Shown: positions 57,510-64,000 of the stretch, in pieces
Numbering within the stretch: the stretch's first letter is position 1
How the letters are laid out: each line of letters begins with the position of its first letter
Assembly (NCBI RefSeq): GCF_000019685.1
Contig: NC_011229.1
Coordinates: 744,001-808,000, forward strand
Direction of reading: 5' to 3'
DNA: 64,000 nucleotides
Source of the DNA: Borrelia duttonii Ly
Lineage (GTDB): Bacteria; Spirochaetota; Spirochaetia; Borreliales; Borreliaceae
Notes under the pieces: generated by a model
What the model was told of the DNA's origin: nothing
The model's database searches: none
What the model saw: the letters and a program-made list of their open reading frames with translations, nothing else
Made by a program: the position numbers and the translations under genes

Positions 57510-59759
57510 ATGAAAAGAATATGGGTATTTTCTAGTTTGTTATTTGTTTTTTTAAATATTGTTACTTTTCATGCTAGAGAGGTTGATAAGAAAAAATTAA
57601 AAGATTTTATTAATATGGATCTTGAATTTGTCAATTATCGAGGTCCTTATGATTCTACAGACACGTACCAACAGATAGTGGGTATTGGTGAATTTTTAGC
57701 TAAAAATTTAGTTGATAATAAGGCTAACTATTACAATAAATATTATGTTAATCGGCATATTGATCGTGAAGATGAAAAGAGTAGTTCAGATGTTTTTGTT
57801 ATTGGTTTAAATTCATCTCTTGATAGTATTTTAAATCTTAGAAGAATACTTACAGGATATTTGATGGAAGGTTTTAAATACAGTAAAGAAAGTGCAGAAT
57901 TGCTTGCCAAGGCTATTACGATATATAATGCTGCTTATCGAGGTGATTTGGATTATTATAATAATGCTTATATTAATTCTTCTCTTACAGATTTAAATAA
58001 GCATAATGTAGGGCTTTCAAGAGTTTATAGTCAATGGGCTGGAAATACTCATATTTTTATTCCTCTCAAAAGAAATATTTTGTCAGGAGACATTGAATCA
58101 GATGTTGATCTTGATAAAATAGTTACGGAGAGAGTAGTAGCCTCTCTTTTAGGTGAAAATGAAGAAGTTGGTACAAATTTTGCAAGAGATTTAACAGATG
58201 TTCAAGATGAAATTCGTGATGTTGATCAGAAAAAAATTGATATTGAATCTAATACTTTAAAGACTATTGATGATGAATTGAATGAAACCATTGATAATTT
58301 GAGGGAACAACTTGAGAAGGCTACAGGTGATACTGAGAAAAAAGAAATTGAAAAACAAATTGATGATAGCATACTTCAAAGAGATGCTTTAAAGAGTAAA
58401 ACAGAAGAACTTAAAAAATCACAAAAAAAGTTGGATAGTTCTCAAGAAAAATTGGATAAACAGAGGGATATAGTAAAGGATAAGATACAAGAAAATATTG
58501 ATAGGAGTAATAAAGATAAAAACTTACCAAAGCCTGGAGACATAACTTCTCCAAAAGTAGATGAAAAATTGCAATTAACCGAGACTATTGAGGATTTAGA
58601 AGAACAACTCAATAAAGTTACTGATGATACTGAGAAAAAAGAAATTGAGAAGCAAATTGATAATAACATACTTCAAAGAGATGCTTTAAAAGATAAGAAG
58701 AGAGATGAGTTTAAAGAGGTAGATAATGGGGATTTGAATAAACAAAAAGAACCAGCTGAGAATAGATTGCAAAGGAATGTTGAGAGTAAAAATCAAAATA
58801 ATAATTTGCCAAGGCCTAAAACTACATCACAAAATGATGGAAAATCACAGTTATCTAAGGATTTAGCACAACAACTTAAGAAGGCTATTGATGATGCTGA
58901 GAAAAAAGAAATTGAAAAACAAATTGATGACAATATAGTTCAAAGAAATGTTTTAGAAGATAAGAGGGATAGGCTTAAAGGGGTGGATAATGGTGGTTTG
59001 GATAAACAAAAAGATCCAGTTAGGAATAGGTTGCAAAGAAATGTTGGGCGTAAAAATCAAAATAATAATTTGCCAAAGCCTAAAGCTACATCACAAAATG
59101 ATGAAAAGTTAAAGTCAGCTAGTGAATTGAAAAGACAACTTGAAAAGGCTACATCAGATATTTCAAAAAATTCTCCTAATATTGCGAATAAAAAATCTTT
59201 GCAGAAATTATCCGATAAATCTTTAAATGCTAAAGATAAATTGGTTAAGTCTGAGGGTGTGAAAAAATTGTTCACTGAAGATAAGGATAAAAAGCCCGTA
59301 TTTTTAGAAATTTTAAATCCTAATACTAATTTAGGTGTTCTTAGGTTAATTGATTCGGATAAAGAAAAATTAGATAAAAATTATCAGTACGGTATTAGGA
59401 GGTATGGGGTTTATGAGAGGAAAGATGATTTTGTTGCTATAAAACTTTGTTCAGGTATTGCAAAACTTCAGTTACTTAGCAAATCAGAAAATTTAAAAGT
59501 TAAATCTCAAGCAGGTTTTGAGTTGAGTAGGGATTCTTCTCTTTATGTTGATTCTGAAATGATTTTAGTAGTTGTTAAGGATAATGATGCTTGGAAATTA
59601 GCAAAGTTTTCTTCAAATGATTTGAGTAAATTTGTTCTTTCTGAAGATGAAGTTTTACCATTTACAAGTTTTACTGTTAATGCAGGACGTGTTTATTTAC
59701 AGGATGCATCTAAGTCAATTATTACTTTGGATGTAAATACTTTGAAAAAAATAAATTGA
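57510..59759 (+). CDS. p83/100: p83/100 antigen (protoplasmic-cylinder-associated)
   Basis: 749 residues. GGGGAG lies nine bases before the ATG. Signal peptide MKRIWVFSSLLFVFLNIVTF with cleavage near HA. The N-terminal domain (to about 240) holds Borrelia-specific blocks: LKDFINMDLEFVNYRGPYDS, LDSILNLRRILTGYLMEGF, and GLSRVYSQWAGNTHIFIPLK. The middle (240-560) is a Lys/Glu/Gln coiled-coil repeat region. The C-terminal 150 residues (VFLEILNPNTNLGVLRLI to LITLDVNTLKK-type end) are again conserved. Used as a serological marker and species-typing gene; its molecular role is unknown. The repeat region is longer than I remember for B. burgdorferi. Confidence 0.95.
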   Translation: MKRIWVFSSLLFVFLNIVTFHAREVDKKKLKDFINMDLEFVNYRGPYDSTDTYQQIVGIGEFLAKNLVDNKANYYNKYYVNRHIDREDEKSSSDVFVIGLNSSLDSILNLRRILTGYLMEGFKYSKESAELLAKAITIYNAAYRGDLDYYNNAYINSSLTDLNKHNVGLSRVYSQWAGNTHIFIPLKRNILSGDIESDVDLDKIVTERVVASLLGENEEVGTNFARDLTDVQDEIRDVDQKKIDIESNTLKTIDDELNETIDNLREQLEKATGDTEKKEIEKQIDDSILQRDALKSKTEELKKSQKKLDSSQEKLDKQRDIVKDKIQENIDRSNKDKNLPKPGDITSPKVDEKLQLTETIEDLEEQLNKVTDDTEKKEIEKQIDNNILQRDALKDKKRDEFKEVDNGDLNKQKEPAENRLQRNVESKNQNNNLPRPKTTSQNDGKSQLSKDLAQQLKKAIDDAEKKEIEKQIDDNIVQRNVLEDKRDRLKGVDNGGLDKQKDPVRNRLQRNVGRKNQNNNLPKPKATSQNDEKLKSASELKRQLEKATSDISKNSPNIANKKSLQKLSDKSLNAKDKLVKSEGVKKLFTEDKDKKPVFLEILNPNTNLGVLRLIDSDKEKLDKNYQYGIRRYGVYERKDDFVAIKLCSGIAKLQLLSKSENLKVKSQAGFELSRDSSLYVDSEMILVVVKDNDAWKLAKFSSNDLSKFVLSEDEVLPFTSFTVNAGRVYLQDASKSIITLDVNTLKKIN
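58290..59150 (+). repeat. Tandem repeats of about 264-300 bp within p83/100
   Basis: Each unit holds a coiled-coil block with EKKEIEKQIDDSILQRD-like sequence and a block like NQNNNLPRPKTTSQN. Coiled-coil blocks begin near 58308, 58602 and 58869. The second and third units are nearly identical at 264-267-bp spacing; the first is more diverged. A truncated fourth start (LKRQLEKATSDISKN) lies at about 59128. Confidence 0.85.
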
Positions 59760-59839
59760 ACTCAATCGTTGATTAAATAATATGTTTGTCAATGTAAACA
59801 GGAAGGATTAATTTTATTCATTCCTTTAATACCGGGAAA

Positions 59840-59912
59840 TCGGGACAGTGAGATTCGAACTCACGATCCCCTGCTCCCAAAGCAGGTGCCTTAGCCGCTA
59901 GGCCATGTCCCG
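59840..59912 (-). tRNA. trnP: tRNA-Pro (UGG anticodon)
   Basis: On the minus strand acceptor CGGGACA pairs with TGTCCCG; anticodon stem CCTGC/GCAGG with loop TTTGGGA, anticodon TGG; T arm GTGAG-TTCGAAT-CTCAC. Discriminator A. CCA is not encoded. Confidence 0.95.
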
Positions 59913-59921
59913 AAAAAATTA

Positions 59922-59995
59922 CGCGCCAATTAGGACTTGAACCTAAAACCTACAGATTAGAAGTCTGTTGCTCTATCCCATTGAGCTATTAGCGC
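59922..59995 (-). tRNA. trnR: tRNA-Arg (UCU anticodon)
   Basis: Minus strand. Acceptor GCGCTAA pairs with TTGGCGC (one T-G). Anticodon arm ACAGA-CTTCTAA-TCTGT, anticodon TCT. T loop TTCAAGT. Discriminator G. It lies nine bases upstream of tRNA-Pro and is likely on one transcript with it. Confidence 0.94.
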
Positions 59996-60098
59996 TTTTG
60001 AGCCTAAAATTGAGTATACCATGTTGAAAAATCCTTGTCAATAAAATATTATTGCTTATCCTTTATTATGACTATACATATAATTTATAATTATTTTT

Positions 60099-60716
60099 AT
60101 GGTTAATATTGATTTAATTGTAGATGAAACTTTATTTCGCTATCCTTATGTAAAACCTTTTTTAACTTTTAAAAATAATTACGAACTTTTAATAATGGTG
60201 ATTTTGAGTGCAAGAACGACTGATAATATGGTTAATAAGATTGCACCTAAACTTTTTGATAAATATGGTGATTTTAAAAGTTTGGCATGTGCTGATTTAG
60301 TAGATGTTGAAAGATTAATTTATAAATTAGGATTTTATTCAAATAAATCTAAAAATATTATAAATTGTGCACGAATGATTTTGGAAAATTTTGATGGTAT
60401 TATTCCAGATAATATTTTTGATCTTATATCTTTGCCAGGAGTAGGTAGAAAAACAGCCAATGTTATTCTTGGTGTTGTTTATAAAAAGCCAGCTATTATT
60501 GTAGATACTCATTTTAGTAGAGTTGTGATTAGACATGGAATTACTTTTGAGAAGACACCTTTAAAAATTGAATTAGATTTAAGAAATAGAATACCTGCTG
60601 ATAAACAATATAGATTTTCTATGGCTATTAATAGGCATGGAAGAGATGTTTGTACATCACGTAGTCAAAACTGTAAAAATTGTTTTTTAGAAAAATTTGC
60701 ACCAAGACTTGTTTGA
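60099..60716 (+). CDS. nth: Endonuclease III (Nth), with incomplete Fe-S cysteine set
   Basis: 205 residues, normal size. Base-excision repair glycosylase/AP lyase for oxidised pyrimidines. Helix-hairpin-helix ISLPGVGRKTANVILG (with the catalytic Lys) and VDTHFSRVVIRHG (catalytic Asp) are intact. The C-terminal iron-sulfur loop normally has C-x6-C-x2-C-x5-C. Here Cys 185, 192 and 195 are present (CTSRSQNCKNC), but the fourth position is Ala 201. It ends seven bases before the convergent permease gene. No Shine-Dalgarno at the ATG. Confidence 0.93.
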   Translation: MVNIDLIVDETLFRYPYVKPFLTFKNNYELLIMVILSARTTDNMVNKIAPKLFDKYGDFKSLACADLVDVERLIYKLGFYSNKSKNIINCARMILENFDGIIPDNIFDLISLPGVGRKTANVILGVVYKKPAIIVDTHFSRVVIRHGITFEKTPLKIELDLRNRIPADKQYRFSMAINRHGRDVCTSRSQNCKNCFLEKFAPRLV

Positions 60717-60723
60717 TTATAAT

Positions 60724-61575
60724 TTATGATGATATGAAAAATTTTGTGTGTTTTTTTAGTTTGAGATTTATTGATGTTAAGATAATGTTTATTATTAATA
60801 ATATTATTAGGGGATTTATCCATATCCAAAAATATTCTTTTCCCATTTCTATATATCTTAAAAGTTCTCCAAGACTTGGATAATAGCTTTTGTCTTGTTG
60901 TTGTAAAAAGTTTACTACTTCAAAAGTTGTTAGGCTTTTTGAGATTTGTAGGGGAATGATTGATGAAATTGATGAAAAAATTTCGGGAAATATGTGATAC
61001 ATTATTATTCTATATTGGCTTGCACCCATCATTTTGCTTGTTTTTATATAATCAAGGTTTTTAATTAGTAGTGTGTTATTTCTTGTGATGAATGAAAATT
61101 TGATCCATCCGTGTACTATTGCTAGTATAAATGATACCTCTAGTATGTTGTAGTTTTTTTGTTTTGAAAAATAATAAAGAATTAACATTAATACATAGAA
61201 AAATGGTATTGTTTGTAATGATTCTATTAATTTTGAAATTATCAAACAAGTTTTGAATTTGAAATTACCGATTATTATTCCTATAAAAATTCCAATTATT
61301 GCAGAAATTGCTGCATAACTAAATGCAAGTAAAATAGAATTTCTAGTTGCTAATATTAATCTTGATAATATATCTCTACCCATTTTATCAATTCCTAAAG
61401 GATTTGTATTTGTTGGTGTTTGCGGCAATTTGTTTGTTTGCTTAATGTATATTTTATTTGGGTCTTTTTTATATATTGCAAATTTTGAATTTTCATTTAT
61501 TAAATTGGGAATTATTATTAGAAATAAAATGAAAATACTCAATAATAAAATATATGATCTTTTAAATTTATTCAT
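60724..61575 (-). CDS. ABC transporter permease, OppC/DppC type
   Basis: 283 residues, about six membrane helices, basic N-terminus MNKFKRSYILLLSIF. The periplasmic start PLGIDKMGRDILSRLILATR is typical of OppC/DppC. The cytoplasmic EAA loop is degenerate: KTSKMMGASQYRIIMYHIFP. Pairs with the OppB-type permease, whose stop overlaps its ATG by one base (TAATG). No ATPase or binding-protein gene lies in the window; Borrelia's main opp operon is elsewhere. Substrate (probably peptide) is unproven. Confidence 0.85.
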   Translation of the reverse strand: MNKFKRSYILLLSIFILFLIIIPNLINENSKFAIYKKDPNKIYIKQTNKLPQTPTNTNPLGIDKMGRDILSRLILATRNSILLAFSYAAISAIIGIFIGIIIGNFKFKTCLIISKLIESLQTIPFFYVLMLILYYFSKQKNYNILEVSFILAIVHGWIKFSFITRNNTLLIKNLDYIKTSKMMGASQYRIIMYHIFPEIFSSISSIIPLQISKSLTTFEVVNFLQQQDKSYYPSLGELLRYIEMGKEYFWIWINPLIILLIINIILTSINLKLKKHTKFFISS

Positions 61576-62522
61576 TATTCTAATATATCCTTATAAGGAT
61601 TCATATTGTATGTTAGTATATCTGTTATTAAATTTGTTATTAACATAATTAATACTCCAACAAATAGTAAGTCTCTATAAACTATATAATCGTTATTTTT
61701 CATTGCATTAATTGTTAAAGCCCCAATCCCATCAATTCCAAATGTTATCTCAATAAAAGAGGAACCAAAGAATGATGTTGTAAGAGTGGATCGGAGTTGA
61801 GTGATTAATGAAGTTAAAGAGGGAATTAATGAGTGAAATGTTATTATTGAAAAATTTTTGATACCCCTTGATTTTGCACTTATTATATAAGGTTCAGATA
61901 AATTTTTTGTTAGGGATTGTTTAAAAATTACAGCGTTAAATATGAAAAATGAAAAAAACCATGCAAATCCACCTATTATCAGGTTTTTTTGATTTATGTT
62001 GAGGTAGTAAAGTATAGTAATTACTAACATTATGATTAAGTTTCTTGGTAGTGAATGTAAAAATAGCATTATATATTCTAAAATATTATTTAAAATTTTA
62101 TTTTTTACAAAAAATGTCCATATAATAATAAAAAAAATGGCTATTAAGTAAGATAATATTAAACCTGGAATTGATATTGTTAATGTGTTTTTTATTTTAC
62201 TAAAAATGACACTTATTGGTGATTTGCCTTTTATAAGAGGAGTGTTATAGGTAGTGTTCCAGATTATTCCTTGATATTGAGTTTTGTAGACTATGTATAG
62301 AGATCCTGAGATGTGTTTGGCAAAATAATCTTTACTTAATGGAGCATTTGGATCAAAATCATATATTAACTTGTAGCTTTCAATGCTTTTAATTAATCCA
62401 ATATATTCCAAATAGTCTTTAAATATATTTGTTTTTATGAATGGAATATTTGGACGATTATTTGAAAATGCATTTAATATTGATATACAAAAAAATGTTG
62501 ATATAATGACATTAATCGCCAT
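61575..62522 (-). CDS. ABC transporter permease, OppB/DppB type
   Basis: 315 residues from ATG 62522. Contains the long periplasmic segment after helix 1 (about 25-95), TISIPGLILSYLIAIFF, and the EAA loop YIISAKSRGIKNFSIITFHS, then a last part with GIDGIGALTINAMKNNDY. No Shine-Dalgarno near this ATG, while GGGAGG lies 39 bases upstream, with the same frame open in between and coding a hydrophobic, family-like N-terminus. The start may therefore be an AUA at 62549. Partner of the OppC-type gene downstream. Confidence 0.82.
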   Translation of the reverse strand: MAINVIISTFFCISILNAFSNNRPNIPFIKTNIFKDYLEYIGLIKSIESYKLIYDFDPNAPLSKDYFAKHISGSLYIVYKTQYQGIIWNTTYNTPLIKGKSPISVIFSKIKNTLTISIPGLILSYLIAIFFIIIWTFFVKNKILNNILEYIMLFLHSLPRNLIIMLVITILYYLNINQKNLIIGGFAWFFSFFIFNAVIFKQSLTKNLSEPYIISAKSRGIKNFSIITFHSLIPSLTSLITQLRSTLTTSFFGSSFIEITFGIDGIGALTINAMKNNDYIVYRDLLFVGVLIMLITNLITDILTYNMNPYKDILE

Positions 62523-62557
62523 ATATAGTACATTTTTTATGATAAATATAGCTGTAG

Positions 62558-62998
62558 TTACCTCCCTTGGTGAAGAATTTTTATTTTTTCAAAATAACTG
62601 AGTAAAAAATAAAATATCAGTGAAAGTACTATTGATATTAAGTAAAAATTTTTGTCTATGTTTGTATTGTTTGATGTTTGTTTTATGTTTAATATATTGC
62701 CTTGATAATAATTTTCATCTTCATCAGAATTTTTTATGATAATTGAATTTTGAGGATAATAACCTAGTTTGCTTGCTTCTCTTAAGATAGCTGGTTTCGA
62801 TATTTGTAAATTAATATATTTTGTTTTTAAATTTTTTTGTATCATTTTTAAGTTTTCTATATGCTTTTTCATCATAATGAGATTATTGTTTAATTTTTTA
62901 TAGTTAATAATTCCTGTTTCTCCAAAAATTGGTGCTATTATGAAATAACTTATTACACCTACGTAAACAGAAAACATAATTTTTTGTATTAGGAACAT
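62558..62998 (-). CDS. FtsB/DivIC-like coiled-coil membrane protein with extra C-terminal helix
   Basis: 146 residues. N-terminal membrane helix (about 6-25), a coiled coil (about 35-68, LNNNLIMMKKHIENLKMIQK), then REASKLGYYPQNSIII, resembling the segment after the coiled coil in septum-formation initiators FtsB/DivIC (REA-LGY...). Unlike those, a second membrane helix (about 120-138, FYLISIVLSLIFYFLLSYF) follows. Division role is inference. The ATG at 62998 lies inside a 22-bp inverted-repeat arm with TATAAT immediately upstream and no Shine-Dalgarno; Met 8 (ATG at 62977) is an alternative start. The permease genes follow on the same strand. Confidence 0.65.
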   Translation of the reverse strand: MFLIQKIMFSVYVGVISYFIIAPIFGETGIINYKKLNNNLIMMKKHIENLKMIQKNLKTKYINLQISKPAILREASKLGYYPQNSIIIKNSDEDENYYQGNILNIKQTSNNTNIDKNFYLISIVLSLIFYFLLSYFEKIKILHQGR

Positions 62999-63103
62999 AT
63001 TATATTGTAATTATATCTTTAATATATTATATTTACAAGTACATAATTACAATATAATATGTTCTATAGCATGTTATATTGTAATTGTATACTTGTAAAG
63101 TAT
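62993..63103. repeat. Three alternating inverted copies of an AT-rich element in a divergent promoter region
   Basis: Arms 62993-63014 and 63043-63064 are perfect 22-bp inverted repeats. A third, slightly changed copy in the first orientation runs 63070-63101, and it pairs with 63031-63064 over about 32 bases with few mismatches. The element contains TTATATTGTAATT and the linked ACTTGTAAA. Confidence 0.9.
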
Positions 63104-63149
63104 GAGTATGTTGTCTTTGTTTAACTAAATTTGGAGAAAAATTTTTAAT

Positions 63150-64000
63150 ATGATAAGTCATAAGAATTCTTTCTTTATTAAAGAAGGCCCTAAAAAAGTT
63201 GATTTTGATATGGATAGTGTGTTTTTACAGCACTCAGTTAATGCACAAGTTGTTTCTATACGTTCTGATGATATTAAAGTTCTATTGGACGAAAAGTTAT
63301 TAAAACTTGATTCTTCTTTAAAGCAAAGGCATGGTGAGTTGGTTGATTATTTAAAAAAGGTTGAGGGACGTATTTCTAGAGTTGAAAATACAATACTTGA
63401 TCGTAGTTTGGATTTTCTTGAAAATTCTGATCACTCTAGCTTAAAATCAATGGGTTTTATGAAATCTCATGATGACATTATTGTTAGAGATAATGAATTT
63501 AGTGAAGTGCTAAAACGAGAGAATAATTTGCCAAATGTTTCGCTTGCTCAGGAAGAATTAGATGCTTTACTTGAAGGGCTTAATGAAATTTCGAGTGATA
63601 ATAAGAAGAATTTTGATAATGGTAATAATGGTAATGCTGTAGAGGATGATTCTGAACCCAAAGAAATTTTGATGGATGATCGTAAGAGTTTAGATATCGA
63701 TAATAATTTATCTTTATACAATAATGATATATATGGTGTTCAAGATAAATTGTCAGAAACAGAAAAAAATGAATCCTTAAAATCTAATTTGGCAATGTCT
63801 GAGAATATTGATTTATTAGAAGAATCTTCTTCTTTAAAGATGGATAATATTGTTCATGAGGATGGTAGTGATCAGGCTTCTGCTGCAAGTTTGGATGAAT
63901 ATAATAAGATTTTGACTAGTTCTTTTACTGATGAGAATCCTACTAATGTTGAGTTGAAGAGCGAGAATGATTATATTGATAATTCCAGTGTAAATGAAGT
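63150..64000 (+). CDS. Large acidic protein with a FliM/FliY-like DALL motif, 5' part
   Basis: Partial: open to the window end, 283 codons visible. ATG at 63150; GGAG at 63133 is 13 bases upstream. No signal peptide or membrane segment. Residues about 45-90 form a coiled coil (LKQRHGELVDYLKKVEGRIS). From about 95 on it is acidic, Asn/Ser/Asp-rich and probably disordered. Inside lies SLAQEELDALLEGLNEISS (132 onwards), which resembles the LSQDEIDALL motif at the N-terminus of FliM and FliY/FliN. I do not recognise the family; from position it is the BB0749 homologue. Confidence 0.8.
   Translation, partial: MISHKNSFFIKEGPKKVDFDMDSVFLQHSVNAQVVSIRSDDIKVLLDEKLLKLDSSLKQRHGELVDYLKKVEGRISRVENTILDRSLDFLENSDHSSLKSMGFMKSHDDIIVRDNEFSEVLKRENNLPNVSLAQEELDALLEGLNEISSDNKKNFDNGNNGNAVEDDSEPKEILMDDRKSLDIDNNLSLYNNDIYGVQDKLSETEKNESLKSNLAMSENIDLLEESSSLKMDNIVHEDGSDQASAASLDEYNKILTSSFTDENPTNVELKSENDYIDNSSVNE

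Noticed and set aside
63059..63124. 22-codon frame starting in the mirrored repeat copy
   Set aside because: Too short and without ribosome site to call a gene; more likely a by-product of the inverted duplication, so it is only mentioned in a finding.
1..64000. Mobile elements, CRISPR arrays, prophage or toxin-antitoxin pairs
   Set aside because: None of the corresponding genes, repeats or attachment sites were visible; the content is core chromosome.

Overview
This is 64 kb of AT-rich chromosome from a Borrelia spirochaete. The evidence is the gene order (EF-G2, ROK protein, ffh-rpsP-khpA-rimM-trmD-rplS, dnaG-rpoD, mreBCD-PBP2-rodA, ktrBA, plzA, groES, p83/100 antigen), the codon use, and an immunodominant p83/100 protein found only in this genus. 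From memory the order matches roughly BB0691 to BB0749 of the Lyme agent B. burgdorferi. The proteins, especially p83/100, look divergent enough that a relapsing-fever-group species is more likely, but I cannot settle the species from the sequence alone. I see no plasmid genes, IS elements, prophage, CRISPR array or rRNA.

Layout. 1-6405: EF-G2 (5' end cut off), a ROK-family protein, then the SRP/ribosome operon ffh-rpsP-khpA-rimM-trmD-rplS. 6406-7350: non-coding stretch with the debris of a decayed gene. 7351-9632: small zinc protein, coaD, rpmF, acpP, rnc. 9604-13278: CCA-adding enzyme on the minus strand, two Borrelia proteins of unknown function, tRNA-Thr and tRNA-Tyr. 13511-19360: mltG, dnaG, rpoD, zinc-ribbon coiled-coil protein, RNase P RNA. 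19381-25863: TPR protein plus the rod-shape machinery mreB-mreC-mreD-mrdA-rodA. 26021-34887: thrS, pgsA, a secreted propeller-like protein, CYTH protein (minus), ktrB-ktrA potassium uptake, a MinD-like ATPase, phosphofructokinase. 34914-42480: minus-strand run of bifunctional PBP, ParB-like protein, pgi, cystine-type symporter, CoA-disulfide reductase. 42968-50091: PlzA (c-di-GMP receptor) with a TPR partner, Sua5/TsaC, RlpA, DinG helicase, Dus. 50091-53904: valS, MnmD, groES. 54042-59759: ABC-F protein, PQQ-propeller protein, p83/100. 59840-64000: tRNA-Pro, tRNA-Arg, nth, two oligopeptide-type ABC permeases, an FtsB/DivIC-like protein, and the start of a large acidic protein running off the window.

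How it fits together: almost everything is core housekeeping. It covers translation and tRNA modification, SRP targeting, elongation-type peptidoglycan synthesis (MreBCD, PBP2, RodA, MltG, RlpA, class A PBP), replication and repair, glycolysis (Pgi, Pfk), thiol redox and cystine import, K+ uptake and c-di-GMP signalling. Genes are packed tightly. Same-strand genes often overlap by a few bases through TTGA/ATGA junctions, and several convergent pairs overlap at their 3' ends. Non-ATG starts (TTG, GTG) are frequent and supported by Shine-Dalgarno sequences.

I did not find a clear new multi-gene system. The most unusual signals are a nested set of inverted repeats at 62993-63103 that includes a start codon, a FliM-like peptide motif inside the last (partial) protein, an ABC-F protein whose second ATPase site looks dead, an Nth homologue lacking one Fe-S cysteine, an altered G3 motif in Ffh, and repeat expansion in p83/100.
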